Source: Streptomyces sp. NBC_01571 (GTDB taxonomy: Bacteria > Actinomycetota > Actinomycetes > Streptomycetales > Streptomycetaceae). Taken from it: a DNA stretch of 64,000 nucleotides. Both the position numbers and the translations under genes were made by a program. The DNA is taken from the NCBI RefSeq assembly GCF_026339875.1, contig NZ_JAPEPZ010000001.1, forward strand, positions 8,308,001 through 8,372,000, given 5' to 3'. The notes under the pieces were generated by a model that saw nothing but the letters and a program-made list of their open reading frames with translations, ran no database searches and was not told the DNA's origin. Position 1 is the stretch's first letter, and every line of letters begins with the position of its first letter. This document shows positions 16,361 through 25,314 of the stretch, piece after piece.

Positions 16361-17350
16361 ATGAGTGAATCCCTCAGCTCCGCCGTGCCGTTGAGCACGG
16401 CGCAGCCGCCTCCCGCTCCCGTGGTCGAACCGAGGCCGTACGCGGCGCAGCGGGTGCTGCCGCTGCGCCGTCCGGGCCGCTGGATCGTCTCGGCGATCGT
16501 GCTGGTCGTGGTCGCCCAGCTCGTCCACGGCCTGGCGACCAATCCGTTCTTCCAGTGGGACAGGTTCCAGTACTGGTTCCTGCGTCCCACGATCCTCGAC
16601 GGCCTGCTCATCACCCTCGAAGTGACCCTCTACAGCGCCGTGTCGGGACTGCTGGGCGGCATCCTGCTCGCACTCGCACGGCTCTCCCGGAGCCCGGTGC
16701 TGCGTGCCGTGAGCTGGGTCTACATCTGGTTGTTCCGGTCGGTGCCGCTGATCGTCGTCCTGCTCTTCCTCTACAACTTCTCCGCGCTCTACCGGACGCT
16801 GAGCCTCGGCGTGCCGTTCGGCCCCGCCTTCCTCACGTTCGACGAGTCCCGGCTCGCCACCGACATGGTCGTCGCGGTCGTCGGACTGAGCCTCAACGAA
16901 GCGGCGTACGCGGCCGAAGTGGTACGGGGCGGCATCCTCTCCGTCGACCAGGGCCAGCACGAGGCGGCCTCCGCGCTGGGTCTGCCGAAGGGCTACCAGT
17001 TCACGAGGATCGTGTTCCCGCAGGCCCTGCGCTCCATCACCCCCAACTACGTCAACCAGCTGATCGGCCTGATCAAGGGCACCTCACTGGTCTTCTACGT
17101 CTCCCTGCTCGACCTGTTCGGCTCGGTGCAGAGCATGGGCAGCACCTACCCGGGCGACATCGTGCCGCTGCTGCTGGTCGCCACCGTCTGGTACCTGATC
17201 CTCACCAGCGTCGTCTCGGTCGTCCAGTTCTACGTCGAGCGGTACTACTCGCGGGGCGCGCTGCGCACCCTGCCGCCCACCCCGTTGCAGAAGCTCCGCA
17301 CCGGTCTGCGTGACCTGCGGGACCGTGTCCGGAAGGAGGCGGCCCTGTGA
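16361..17350 (+). CDS. amino-acid ABC transporter permease
   Basis: A 329-residue membrane protein of the His/Glu/Gln-type permease family. The first 50 residues are a Pro-rich cytoplasmic extension. About five to six helices follow, and the EAA loop reads [24 protein letters not shown], where the permease contacts its ATPase. [14 protein letters not shown] just before it is typical of polar amino-acid permeases. The ATG at 16361 has GGAG upstream. It overlaps the ATPase gene by four bases. With the ATPase and lipoprotein that follow, it forms a complete importer. Context points to sulfur-containing amino acids such as cystine or S-alkylcysteines. Confidence 0.93.
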   Translation: MSESLSSAVPLSTAQPPPAPVVEPRPYAAQRVLPLRRPGRWIVSAIVLVVVAQLVHGLATNPFFQWDRFQYWFLRPTILDGLLITLEVTLYSAVSGLLGGILLALARLSRSPVLRAVSWVYIWLFRSVPLIVVLLFLYNFSALYRTLSLGVPFGPAFLTFDESRLATDMVVAVVGLSLNEAAYAAEVVRGGILSVDQGQHEAASALGLPKGYQFTRIVFPQALRSITPNYVNQLIGLIKGTSLVFYVSLLDLFGSVQSMGSTYPGDIVPLLLVATVWYLILTSVVSVVQFYVERYYSRGALRTLPPTPLQKLRTGLRDLRDRVRKEAAL

Positions 17351-18141
17351 CCGCCCAGGTGACGGAGCAGCCCGACGTCCGGCCCGCGGCCGTCGAGGTC
17401 CATGACGTGCACAAGTGGTACGGGACCCAACGTGTCCTGGACGGAGTGGAGTTGACCGTACGGCCCGGCGAGGTCACCGTCGTCCTCGGACCGTCCGGCT
17501 CCGGCAAGTCCACGCTCCTCAGGGTGATCAACCACCTGGAGAAACCCGAGATCGGCCATGTCAGCCTGAACGGCGAGCCGATCGGCGTACGACGGCACGG
17601 CGGCCGGCTCAAGGAACTGAGCGAGCGGGCCATCCTGGCCCAGCGCAGCCGGATCGGCTTCGTCTTCCAGAACTTCAACCTGTTCCCGCACCTGACGGTG
17701 CTCGACAACGTGGCGGCCGCGCCGGTCGCCACCGGCCGGCTGAGCAGGCCCGAAGCGCGGGAACTGGCGCGCACCCTGCTGGGCCGGGTCGGGCTCGCCG
17801 GCAGAACCGCCGCCTTTCCACGGCAGTTGTCGGGCGGCCAGCAGCAGAGAGTGGCCATCGCCCGCGCTCTCGCGCTGCGCCCCGGAGTCATCCTCTTCGA
17901 CGAACCCACCTCGGCCCTCGACCCCGAACTGGTCGGTGAGGTCCTCGCCGTCATCAAGGACCTGGCCACCAGCGGCACCACCCTCCTCATCGTCACCCAC
18001 GAGATCGGCTTCGCCCGTGAGGTCGCCGACCGGGTGGTCTTCATGGACGCCGGCCGGATCGTCGAACAGGGGCCGCCCGCCCAGGTGCTGGACCACCCGG
18101 CACACGAGCGGACCAGGGACTTCCTGAGCAAGGTCCTCTGA
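17347..18141 (+). CDS. amino-acid ABC transporter ATP-binding protein
   Basis: A 264-residue ABC ATPase. Walker [10 protein letters not shown] is at 48-56, Q-loop Gln108, signature LSGGQ at 161-165, Walker B ILFDEP with E186, and the H-loop in VTHEIGFA. Such proteins form the dimeric cytoplasmic motor of polar amino-acid importers. The GTG start overlaps the permease stop (GTGA), so translation is coupled. An insertion around residues 82-98 ([18 protein letters not shown]) is typical of the subgroup that transports bulky or sulfur amino acids. It is followed after 68 bases by the binding-protein gene. Confidence 0.95.
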   Translation: MTAQVTEQPDVRPAAVEVHDVHKWYGTQRVLDGVELTVRPGEVTVVLGPSGSGKSTLLRVINHLEKPEIGHVSLNGEPIGVRRHGGRLKELSERAILAQRSRIGFVFQNFNLFPHLTVLDNVAAAPVATGRLSRPEARELARTLLGRVGLAGRTAAFPRQLSGGQQQRVAIARALALRPGVILFDEPTSALDPELVGEVLAVIKDLATSGTTLLIVTHEIGFAREVADRVVFMDAGRIVEQGPPAQVLDHPAHERTRDFLSKVL

Positions 18142-18209
18142 TCCCGCCCGGACACCGCTCATCCGCCCCCCGCACCACGCCCTCACGGCACACCTGACAA
18201 GGACGACCC

Positions 18210-19241
18210 ATGCAAACCCGAACCCGCACCCTCCGTACCGGACTCCTCCGTGGCCTGACCGTGTCCACCGCCGTCGCCACCCTCGCCACCGGACTCGCCG
18301 CGTGCGGGGGCGAGAGCGACGCCGCCACCACGACCGGCGGCGCGGCCCCCGGCACCGTCACCTTGGGCGCGCTCTCCAACGGCGCCGCACAACAGACCGA
18401 ACTCACCGTGCCCGAGGTCAAGTCCATCAGCGCCGAGCTGCCCGAGTCGGTGGCCAGGAGCGGCAAGCTGGTGATCGGAGTGGGCGCGCTGCCCGCCGGG
18501 TTCCCGCCACTTGCGTACGTGGGGCAGGACCAGAAGACCCTCACCGGCGCCGAACCCGACCTCGGCCGGCTGGTCGCCGCGGTCCTCGGCCTGAAGCCGG
18601 AGGTGAAGAACTCGACCTGGGAGAACCTGTTCGTCGGTATCGACAGCGGCAAGGCCGACATCGCCTTCTCGAACGTCACCGACACCGAGGAACGCAAGAA
18701 GAAATACGAGTTCGCCTCCTACCGGCAGGACAACCTCGCCTTCGAGGTGCGGAAGAAGAGCACCTGGAACTTCGACGGCGACTACCGGAACCTGGCCGGC
18801 CGGACCGTCGCGGTGAGCGCCGGGACCAACCAGGAGAAGATCCTGCTGGAGTGGAAGGCGAAGCTCGCCAAGGAGGGCAAGAAGCTCACCGTCAAGTACT
18901 ACCAGGACAACAACGCCACGGCCCTCGCACTGTCCAGCGGGAAGATCGACGCCTCCTTCGGGCCCAACCCCGGTATCGCCTACCACATCACCCAGACCGC
19001 GAAGTCTCCCGACCCGACGCGCAACGCGGGCACGTTCTCCGGGGCGGGCGCGACGCTCCAGGGGCTGATCGCGGCCACGGCGAAGAAGGGCAGCGGGCTG
19101 GCCGCGCCGGTCGCCGACGCCATCAACCACCTGATCAAGAACGGTCAGTACGCCAAGTGGCTCGCCGCGTGGAACCTCTCCAACGAGGCCGTCGACACCG
19201 CCCGGGTCAACCCGCCGGGACTGCCGCTCGACAACTCCTGA
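18210..19241 (+). CDS. extracellular solute-binding lipoprotein (family 3)
   Basis: A 343-residue lipoprotein. The signal sequence ends in the lipobox LAAC with Cys32 as the lipidated residue, followed by a Gly/Ala/Thr linker. The rest is a family 3 (amino-acid type) periplasmic-binding fold: KLVIGVGALPAGFPPLAY at the start and ENLFVGIDSGKADIAFSNVTDTEERKKKYEF in the ligand region. It would capture substrate outside the membrane for the permease and ATPase just upstream. Its substrate cannot be read directly, but its neighbours (acetyltransferase and four flavin monooxygenases) suggest an organosulfur amino acid. Confidence 0.93.
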   Translation: MQTRTRTLRTGLLRGLTVSTAVATLATGLAACGGESDAATTTGGAAPGTVTLGALSNGAAQQTELTVPEVKSISAELPESVARSGKLVIGVGALPAGFPPLAYVGQDQKTLTGAEPDLGRLVAAVLGLKPEVKNSTWENLFVGIDSGKADIAFSNVTDTEERKKKYEFASYRQDNLAFEVRKKSTWNFDGDYRNLAGRTVAVSAGTNQEKILLEWKAKLAKEGKKLTVKYYQDNNATALALSSGKIDASFGPNPGIAYHITQTAKSPDPTRNAGTFSGAGATLQGLIAATAKKGSGLAAPVADAINHLIKNGQYAKWLAAWNLSNEAVDTARVNPPGLPLDNS

Positions 19242-19281
19242 CCCACAGCTTTCCGCCCCGCCCCGGAGACACGACACCCTC

Positions 19282-20037
19282 ATGGCATCCCCCGCCCGGC
19301 CGGCCCCGCCCCGGAGCCCGGTCGCACCCCACCTCCTCGACAACGCCGCGTGGGCCGCGCTGACCGGCCCGCACGCGTCCTTCGCCGAGCGCGTCGGACG
19401 CGCCGCCCGCTACCCCGTGGACGTCTCCCCGTTCACCGCCCTGGCCGACCCCGCCGACCCGCGCGCCTGGACGGATCTGGCCACCCTCGTCGGCCCGGGA
19501 ACCGTCACCCCGGTGACAGGCGCCGGGTCCGCCCCCAACGGCTGGCAGACCGTCCGCAGCGGCCAGGGGGTGCAACTGGTCGACACCGGGCTGCGCGCCG
19601 AACCCGCACCCGACGCGGTGCGCCTCGGGCCCGACGACGTGCCGGAGATCCTGGACCTGATCGCCCTGACCGAGCCCGGCCCCTTCCTCCCGCGCACGAT
19701 CGCGCTCGGCACCTACCTCGGCATCCGGCACCGCGGCCGCCTGATCGCCCTGGCCGGCGAACGCCTGCGCCCGCCCGGCTGGACGGAGATCAGCGCGGTC
19801 TGCACCGCCCCGGACCACCGGGGCAAGGGCCTGGCCACCCGACTGGTCAGAGCGGTCGCGGCCGGCATCAGGAAGCGCGGGGACACCCCCTTCCTCCACG
19901 CCGCCGCCACGAACACCGGCGCGATCCGGCTCTACGAGTCGATCGGCTTCACCCTGCGCCGCCGTACGGACTTCCTTCTGGTCCGAACTCCGGCCGCCGA
20001 GCCGGAACAGACGGCGCGGGCGGTCCGTTGTGCTTGA
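19282..20037 (+). CDS. GNAT family N-acetyltransferase
   Basis: A 251-residue enzyme. The C-terminal half is a FR47-like GNAT domain with the acetyl-CoA pyrophosphate loop DHRGKGLATRLV (core residues 180-185) and the late NTGAIRLYESIGF motif. The first 100 residues are a poorly conserved N-terminal domain. It is 40 bases after the binding-protein gene and probably co-transcribed. In Bacillus sulfur-salvage operons an acetyltransferase of this type N-acetylates imported S-modified cysteines before a flavin monooxygenase cleaves the C-S bond. The same job here is inference from gene order. Confidence 0.85.
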   Translation: MASPARPAPPRSPVAPHLLDNAAWAALTGPHASFAERVGRAARYPVDVSPFTALADPADPRAWTDLATLVGPGTVTPVTGAGSAPNGWQTVRSGQGVQLVDTGLRAEPAPDAVRLGPDDVPEILDLIALTEPGPFLPRTIALGTYLGIRHRGRLIALAGERLRPPGWTEISAVCTAPDHRGKGLATRLVRAVAAGIRKRGDTPFLHAAATNTGAIRLYESIGFTLRRRTDFLLVRTPAAEPEQTARAVRCA

Positions 20038-20100
20038 GAGGACACCACGAAGCCGGTGCGCCCCCGGGCCCGCCGCGACGGAAGGGCGGAGGTGACGGAC

Positions 20101-20217
20101 GTGCCAGTCGTGTCCGTACTCCGCGTCAGGGTGCTCACCCCGCGCCGCCGTGTCCATCTGCACTCCCGGCCGCACATCGATCTGCAGCGCGTCGCCGGCT
20201 CGCTCTGTCGTCCCTGA
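20101..20217 (+). CDS. leader peptide with HIDLQRV core (38 aa)
   Basis: A 38-codon frame from GTG 20101 to TGA 20215-20217. The start is supported by a near-perfect ribosome site, GGAGGTGA at 20088-20095. The peptide is Arg-rich and its C-terminus reads RPHIDLQRVAGSLCRP, with one Cys two residues before the last. It shares the HIDLQRV heptamer with the minus-strand leader at 15509-15583. It lies 77 bases upstream of the first flavin monooxygenase and is separated from it by a hairpin. It is probably a cis-acting leader that senses sulfur or cysteine supply. The sensing is inferred. Confidence 0.7.
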   Translation: MPVVSVLRVRVLTPRRRVHLHSRPHIDLQRVAGSLCRP

Positions 20218-20237
20218 CCTGTCACCCCGCTGCCGCC

Positions 20238-20255
20238 GCCCTCCGCACGGAGGGC
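20238..20255 (+). other. GC hairpin between leader peptide and first monooxygenase
   Basis: GCCCTCC pairs with GGAGGGC around a four-base loop (GCAC). The whole 18-base element is an almost continuous palindrome. It sits 20 bases after the leader stop and 40 bases before the monooxygenase start, a natural site for attenuation or ribosome-site control. Confidence 0.5.
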
Positions 20256-20294
20256 AGGAGCCCTCGTACGGTCGATCAGGAAGGCACCCCTTTC

Positions 20295-21584
20295 GTGTCC
20301 TCGTCATCCCCCTCCCCGCTGCCCACACCCTCCCCTTCCTCCGCTTCCTCTCCTTCCTCACCCGCCTCCTCCACTCCCTCCGACGCCCTGCACCTCGCCG
20401 TCGCGCTCGACGGGGCCGGGTGGCACCCGGCCGCCTGGCGCGAACCGGTGGCCCGCCCCCGTGAGCTGCTCACCGCCGCGTACTGGACGGACCTGATCAC
20501 CGAGGCCGAGCGCGGCCTGCTCGACCTCGTGACCATCGAGGACGCGCTCGGACTCCAGTCCTCGCAGGTCACCGGTCCCGACGGCCGGACCGACCAGGTA
20601 CGCGGGCGGCTGGACGCCGTCCTGATCGCCGCCCGCGTCGCCCCGCTCACCAGCCACATAGGACTCGTGCCGACCGTGGTGGCCACCCACACGGAGCCGT
20701 TCCATATCTCCAAGGCGATCGCCACCCTCGACTATGTGAGCACCGGACGCGCGGGTGTACGGGTGCAGGTATCGCCGCGCCAGAACGAGGCCGCACACTT
20801 CGGCCGTCGTACGTTCCCCCCGTTCCGCCTCGAGGACCTGGACACCCCCGCTCTGCGGGAGCTGACCGTCGACCTCTTCGGCGAGGCCGCCGACCACGTC
20901 GAAGCGGTACGCAGGCTCTGGGACAGCTGGGAGGACGACGCGGAGATCCGGGACGTCGCCACCGGCCGCTTCGTCGACCGCGACAAGCTGCACTACGTCG
21001 ACTTCGAGGGCAGGCACTTCAGCGTCAAGGGGCCCTCGATCACCCCCCGCCCGCCGCAGGGCCAGCCTCCCGTCAGCGCCCTCGCCCACGAGTCGGTGAC
21101 CGGCGCGCCCTTCCGTCTGCTCGGCCGCTCCACCGACATCGGATACGTCACTCCCCACGACACCGGGCAGGCGCGCACGATCGTCGCCGCGGTCCGCGCC
21201 GAACAGGACGCGGCCGGGCGCTCCGGCGAACCCCTGCACCTCTTCGGCGACCTGGTGGTGTTCCTGGACGACGTTCCCGCCGCCGCGGCGGCCCGCCGCG
21301 AACGCCTCGACACCCTCGCCGGCCACCCGTACACCAGTGACGCCCGGATCTTCACCGGCACCCCGGCACAACTCGCGGACATGCTCCAGGAGTTGCACTC
21401 GGCCGGACTGTCCGGCTTCCGGCTGCGCCCCGCCGTCGCCGGCCACGACCTGCCGGCGATCACCCGGGGCCTGGTCCCGGAACTCCAGCGTCGCGGCGCC
21501 TTCCGGCAGTCGTACGAGGCCGACACCCTGCGCGGGCTGCTCGGACTCTCCCGCCCCGCCAACCGCTACGCCGCCACCGCCTGA
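20295..21584 (+). CDS. LLM class flavin-dependent oxidoreductase
   Basis: A 429-residue bacterial luciferase-like (LLM) monooxygenase, a TIM-barrel enzyme using reduced FMN from a partner reductase. The start GTG at 20295 has AGGAAGG about nine bases ahead. The first 30 residues are an unusual Ser/Pro-rich tail, and the barrel begins at LHLAVALDGAGWHP. TEPFHISKAIATLDYVSTGRAGVRVQVSP is the family's flavin-region motif. It is the first of four consecutive LLM genes. Enzymes of this type desulfonate or cleave C-S bonds of sulfonates, sulfones or S-alkyl compounds. Which substrate it uses is not determinable. Confidence 0.9.
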   Translation: MSSSSPSPLPTPSPSSASSPSSPASSTPSDALHLAVALDGAGWHPAAWREPVARPRELLTAAYWTDLITEAERGLLDLVTIEDALGLQSSQVTGPDGRTDQVRGRLDAVLIAARVAPLTSHIGLVPTVVATHTEPFHISKAIATLDYVSTGRAGVRVQVSPRQNEAAHFGRRTFPPFRLEDLDTPALRELTVDLFGEAADHVEAVRRLWDSWEDDAEIRDVATGRFVDRDKLHYVDFEGRHFSVKGPSITPRPPQGQPPVSALAHESVTGAPFRLLGRSTDIGYVTPHDTGQARTIVAAVRAEQDAAGRSGEPLHLFGDLVVFLDDVPAAAAARRERLDTLAGHPYTSDARIFTGTPAQLADMLQELHSAGLSGFRLRPAVAGHDLPAITRGLVPELQRRGAFRQSYEADTLRGLLGLSRPANRYAATA

Positions 21585-21601
21585 GCCGGAGGGACCCACT
21601 C

Positions 21602-22990
21602 ATGAGCACGACACAGGACAAGCCCCTCAAGCAGATCCACCTCGCGGCGCACTTCCCCGGCGTCAACAACACCACCGTCTGGAGCGACCCGGAGGCCGGC
21701 AGTCACATCGAGTTCAGCTCGTTCGCGCACTTCGCGCGGACCGCCGAACGCGCCAAGTTCGACTTCCTCTTCCTCGCCGAGGGCCTGCGCCTGCGTGAAC
21801 AGGGCGGCCGGATCTACGACTTGGACGTCGTCGGACGCCCCGACACCTTCACCGTCCTGACCGCGCTCGCCGCCGTCACCGAACACCTGGGCCTGACCGG
21901 CACCATCAACTCCACCTTCAACGAGCCCTACGAGGTCGCCCGCCAGTTCGCCAGCCTCGACCACCTCTCCGGCGGACGCGCCGCCTGGAACGTCGTCACC
22001 TCCTGGGACGCCTTCACCGGCGAGAACTTCCGCCGCGGAGGGTTCCTCCCGCAGGACGAGCGCTACTCCCGGGCCAAGGAGTTCCTGGCCACCGCGAACG
22101 AACTCTTCGACTCCTGGCACGGGGACGAGATCGTCGCCGACCAGGACACCGGAACCTTCCTGCGCGACGCGAAGGCCGGAGCCTTCGTGCACCAGGGCCC
22201 GCACTTCGACATCCAGGGGCAGTTCAACGTCCCGCGCAGCCCGCAGGGCCGCCCCGTCGTCTTCCAGGCCGGAGACTCCGAGGAGGGCCGCGAGTTCGCC
22301 GCCGCGGACGCCGACGCGATCTTCAGCCGGTACGCCACCCTCAAGGAGGGCCAGGCCTTCTACACGGACGTCAAGCGCCGGCTGGCCCGCTACGGCCGCA
22401 CGCGCGACCAGCTGCTGATCCTGCCCGCCGCGACCTTCGTCCTCGGGGACACGGACGCCGAGGCGGAGGAACTCTCCCGCGAGGTGCGCCGACAGCAGGT
22501 CAGCGGCGCCACGGCGATCAAGCACCTGGAGTTCGTCTGGAACCGTGACCTGTCCGCCTACGACCCGGACGGACCGCTCCCCGACATCGACCCCGACCTC
22601 GGCGAGCACACCATCGCCCGCGGCCGCGCCCAGGTGCGGATGTACCGGGACCCGCTGGCCACCGCCAGGGAGTGGAGGGAGCGAGCCGCCGCCAACAAGT
22701 GGTCGATCCGGGACCTGGTCATCGAGACCGGCAACCGGCAGGCGTTCGTCGGGTCCCCGGCCACCGTCGCCGAGACGATCAACGACTTCGTCCAGGCCGA
22801 CGCGTCCGACGGCTTCATCCTCGCCCCGCACATCACCCCCGGCGGCCTCGACACCTTCGCCGACACCGTGGTCCCGCTGCTCCAGGAGCGCGGCGTGTTC
22901 CGTACGGAGTACGAGGGCACCACCCTCCGCGACCACCTGGGCCTCGCCCACCCCGACGCCGAGGCGGCGGCCGCCCGGGTGGCGTCATGA
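21602..22990 (+). CDS. LLM monooxygenase, NtaA/SnaA/DszA subgroup
   Basis: A 462-residue member of the long NtaA/SnaA/SoxA(DszA) subgroup of FMNH2-dependent monooxygenases. Diagnostic stretches are HLAAHFPGVNNTTVWSDPEAGS near the start, NEPYEVARQFASLDHLSGGRAAWNVVTSWD at about 100-130, and GRPVVFQAGDSEEGREFAA in the middle. Relatives oxidise nitrilotriacetate, dibenzothiophene sulfone, dimethyl sulfide or N-acetylated S-alkylcysteines. The ribosome site CCGGAGGG is strong and the gap to the previous gene is 17 bases. Its stop overlaps the next start. Within this cluster it is the best candidate for the C-S-cleaving enzyme. Confidence 0.92.
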   Translation: MSTTQDKPLKQIHLAAHFPGVNNTTVWSDPEAGSHIEFSSFAHFARTAERAKFDFLFLAEGLRLREQGGRIYDLDVVGRPDTFTVLTALAAVTEHLGLTGTINSTFNEPYEVARQFASLDHLSGGRAAWNVVTSWDAFTGENFRRGGFLPQDERYSRAKEFLATANELFDSWHGDEIVADQDTGTFLRDAKAGAFVHQGPHFDIQGQFNVPRSPQGRPVVFQAGDSEEGREFAAADADAIFSRYATLKEGQAFYTDVKRRLARYGRTRDQLLILPAATFVLGDTDAEAEELSREVRRQQVSGATAIKHLEFVWNRDLSAYDPDGPLPDIDPDLGEHTIARGRAQVRMYRDPLATAREWRERAAANKWSIRDLVIETGNRQAFVGSPATVAETINDFVQADASDGFILAPHITPGGLDTFADTVVPLLQERGVFRTEYEGTTLRDHLGLAHPDAEAAAARVAS

Positions 22991-24072
22991 AGTTCCTGGC
23001 CATCACCCTGATCGTGCACGCCCCCCACCCGGTGACCGGAGAGCGGAAGCCGACCAACGACCGCTTCCGAGAGGTGATCGACAACGCGCTGCTCGCCGAG
23101 GAGCTCGGCTTCGACGGGTTCGGCGTGGGGGAGCGGCACGAACGGCCCTTCATCTCCTCCTCGCCGCCCGTCGTCCTCAGCCACCTCGCCGCGCTCACCT
23201 CCCGCATCCGGCTCTTCACGGCGGTGACCACGCTCAGCCTGCTGGACCCGGTGCGCGCGTACGAGGACTACGCGACCCTCGACCAACTCTCCGGCGGCCG
23301 ACTGGAGCTGATCATCGGCAAGGGCAACGGCGCCGCGCAGCGCGAGCTGTTCCACGTCACACCCGAGGACCAGTGGGACCGCAACGCAGAGAGCTACGAG
23401 GTGTTCCGGCGGATCTGGCGGCAGGACAAGGTGACCGCCGCGACCCGCTTCCGTCCGGAGCTCAAGGACGCGGAAGTGTGGCCGAGACCCTTCCAGCAGC
23501 CGGTCCGGATCTGGCACGGCAGCGCGACCAGCAAGGAGTCGGTCGATCTGGCCGCCCGCCACGGTGACCCGCTCTTCTCCGCCAACGTCACCAACCCCAT
23601 GGAGCCGTACGCCGAGTTGATCCGCTACTACCGCGAGCGCTGGGAGCACTACGGTCACGATCCGGCCGACATCGCGGTGGGCGCGGGGACCGCGGGCGTC
23701 TACGCGGCCCGGACCTCGCAGGAGGCGCTCGCCGTCTATCGGCCGGTGTTCGAGGGGAACCTGGCGTTCCAGAGGAAGCTGGGCCTGGAGCCGGTCTTCC
23801 CGACGCTGGAGGACTTCGTCGCACGCAGTTCGGCGCTCGTGGGCAGCCCGCAGCAGATCATCGAGAAGGTGCACCGCTACCACGAGCGGTTCGGGCACAC
23901 GGTCCTGCATCTGCACGCGGACGCGGGCGGTCTCTCCGACCGCAGGCACCGCGAGTCCCTGGAGCTCTTCCAGGCCGAGGTCGCCCCGGTGCTCCGGCGC
24001 GACATCCCCGATCCGCCGTTCACCTGGGGGCCCGTACCCGCGACGCCCGAGCCCGTCCCCGCCGACCGCTGA
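22987..24072 (+). CDS. LLM class flavin-dependent oxidoreductase
   Basis: A 361-residue luciferase-like monooxygenase. The ATG at 22987 overlaps the previous stop (ATGA), so translation is coupled. The core reads EELGFDGFGVGERHERPFISSSPPVVLSHLAA and YEDYATLDQLSGGRLELIIGKGNG, the usual flavin and phosphate regions. The ISSSPPVV variant is typical of the SsuD/alkanal-type group. The C-terminal end is Pro-rich. It belongs to the four-gene LLM run and needs an external flavin reductase, none of which lies nearby. Confidence 0.92.
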   Translation: MKFLAITLIVHAPHPVTGERKPTNDRFREVIDNALLAEELGFDGFGVGERHERPFISSSPPVVLSHLAALTSRIRLFTAVTTLSLLDPVRAYEDYATLDQLSGGRLELIIGKGNGAAQRELFHVTPEDQWDRNAESYEVFRRIWRQDKVTAATRFRPELKDAEVWPRPFQQPVRIWHGSATSKESVDLAARHGDPLFSANVTNPMEPYAELIRYYRERWEHYGHDPADIAVGAGTAGVYAARTSQEALAVYRPVFEGNLAFQRKLGLEPVFPTLEDFVARSSALVGSPQQIIEKVHRYHERFGHTVLHLHADAGGLSDRRHRESLELFQAEVAPVLRRDIPDPPFTWGPVPATPEPVPADR

Positions 24073-24084
24073 GGAGGCACGTCC

Positions 24085-25236
24085 ATGTCCGGCGCCCCCC
24101 TCGGCGTCCTCGACCTCGTCCCGGTCTCCTCCGGCTCCACGGCCGCCGACGCCCTGCGCAACTCCATCGATCTGGCCCGGCGGACCGAGCGCCTGGGCTA
24201 CGCCCGTTACTGGTTCGCCGAGCACCACCTCAACCCGGGGGTGGCGGGCACCTCTCCCGCGGTGCTCCTCGCCCTGACCGCCTCCGCCACCTCCAGGATC
24301 CGGCTGGGCTCGGGGGCCGTACAGCTGGGGCACCGCACCGCGCTCTCCACGGTCGAGGAGTTCGGCCTGCTCGACGCCCTGCACCCCGGCCGGCTCGACC
24401 TGGGCCTCGGCCGCTCCGGCGGCCGCCCGCCGGGCCAGGCCGCCGTCCCCCCGCCGGGCCAGGCCGCCGTCCCCCCGCCGACCGCGACCCCGGTCGTCGA
24501 CGGGCGCGCGCCCAACGGCCTGCGCATACCGCCCCGGTTCTCCTTCGCGCACCTCCTCGGCTCACCCCGTGTCGCCCTCCAGCGCACGCTGCTCCAGCAG
24601 CCGCACGCCCGGTCGCCGGACTACGGCGAGCAGATCGCCGACATCCTCGCGCTGCTCGCGGGCACGTACCGGTCGGTGGACGGCGTGGAGGCACACGCCG
24701 TACCCGGCGAGGGTGCCGACGTCGAGGTGTGGATCCTGGGCAGCAGCGGCGGCGAGAGCGCCGGCGTCGCGGGCCGCAACGGCCTGCGGTTCGCGGCGAA
24801 CTACCACGTCAGCCCGGCGACGGTGCTGGAGGCGGCGGAGGGCTACCGCGCCGCGTTCCAGCCGTCCGACGTACTCGACAAGCCGTATGTGGGCGTGTCC
24901 GCCGATGTCGTCGTCGCCGAGGACGACGAGACCGCGCGTGAACTCGCCACCGGTTACGACCTCTGGGTACGCGGCATCCGCACGGCCGAGGGCGCCATCC
25001 CGTACCCGACGCCCGCGCAGGCTCGCGCCCATGTCTGGAGCGACGCGGACCGGGAGCTGGTCGCGGACCGCGTCGAGACCCGGTTCGTGGGCTCCCCCGG
25101 ACACGTCGCCGACCGGCTGGAACAGCTCCAGGAAGCCACCGGCGCCGACGAGTTGCTGATCACGACCATCACCCACGGCCACGCGGACCGGGTGCGCTCG
25201 TACGCGCTGCTCGCCGAGGAGTGGCGGCGGCGATGA
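24085..25236 (+). CDS. LLM monooxygenase with internal repeat (MsnO8-like)
   Basis: A 383-residue luciferase-like protein. The start ATG at 24085 follows GAGGAGG. GYARYWFAEHHLNPGVAGTSPAVLLA and GSGAVQLGHRTALSTVEEFGLL are typical of the MsnO8/YvbT-like group with a conserved AEHH. After LGLGRSGGRP there is an inserted low-complexity loop with an exact 24-base duplication encoding PPGQAAVP twice. Downstream segments GLRFAANYHVSPATVLEA and FVGSPGHVADRLEQLQEATGADEL are intact, so the insertion probably sits in a surface loop. It is the last gene of the sulfur cluster. Confidence 0.88.
   Translation: MSGAPLGVLDLVPVSSGSTAADALRNSIDLARRTERLGYARYWFAEHHLNPGVAGTSPAVLLALTASATSRIRLGSGAVQLGHRTALSTVEEFGLLDALHPGRLDLGLGRSGGRPPGQAAVPPPGQAAVPPPTATPVVDGRAPNGLRIPPRFSFAHLLGSPRVALQRTLLQQPHARSPDYGEQIADILALLAGTYRSVDGVEAHAVPGEGADVEVWILGSSGGESAGVAGRNGLRFAANYHVSPATVLEAAEGYRAAFQPSDVLDKPYVGVSADVVVAEDDETARELATGYDLWVRGIRTAEGAIPYPTPAQARAHVWSDADRELVADRVETRFVGSPGHVADRLEQLQEATGADELLITTITHGHADRVRSYALLAEEWRRR
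24427..24474. repeat. exact 24-bp tandem duplication inside a gene
   Basis: Two identical 24-base units (24427-24450 and 24451-24474) starting CCGCCGGGCCAGG, in frame in the fourth LLM gene. Each adds eight residues (PPGQAAVP), and perfect identity suggests a recent event. Confidence 0.9.
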
Positions 25237-25288
25237 GCGGGACGAGCAGGATGGGCAGGGAGGCGGGGTGACGAGGGCACAACGAGTG

Positions 25289-25313
25289 CCTCCGCCAAGG
25301 GATCTGGCGGAGG
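25289..25313. terminator. terminator between LLM cluster and sigma gene
   Basis: CCTCCGCC (25289-25296) pairs perfectly with GGCGGAGG (25306-25313) across a nine-base loop. It ends one base from the sigma-factor stop and can serve both convergent transcripts. Confidence 0.65.
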
Positions 25314-25314
25314 G

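Noticed and set aside
15881..16960. Long minus-strand frame over the transporter leader
   Set aside because: Shadow of the permease gene and repeat array; the plus strand has a strong promoter and genes with known motifs.
22545..23567. Plus-strand frame overlapping the second and third LLM genes
   Set aside because: Compositionally a shadow (Ser/Pro/Arg runs) while the LLM frames carry clear family motifs.
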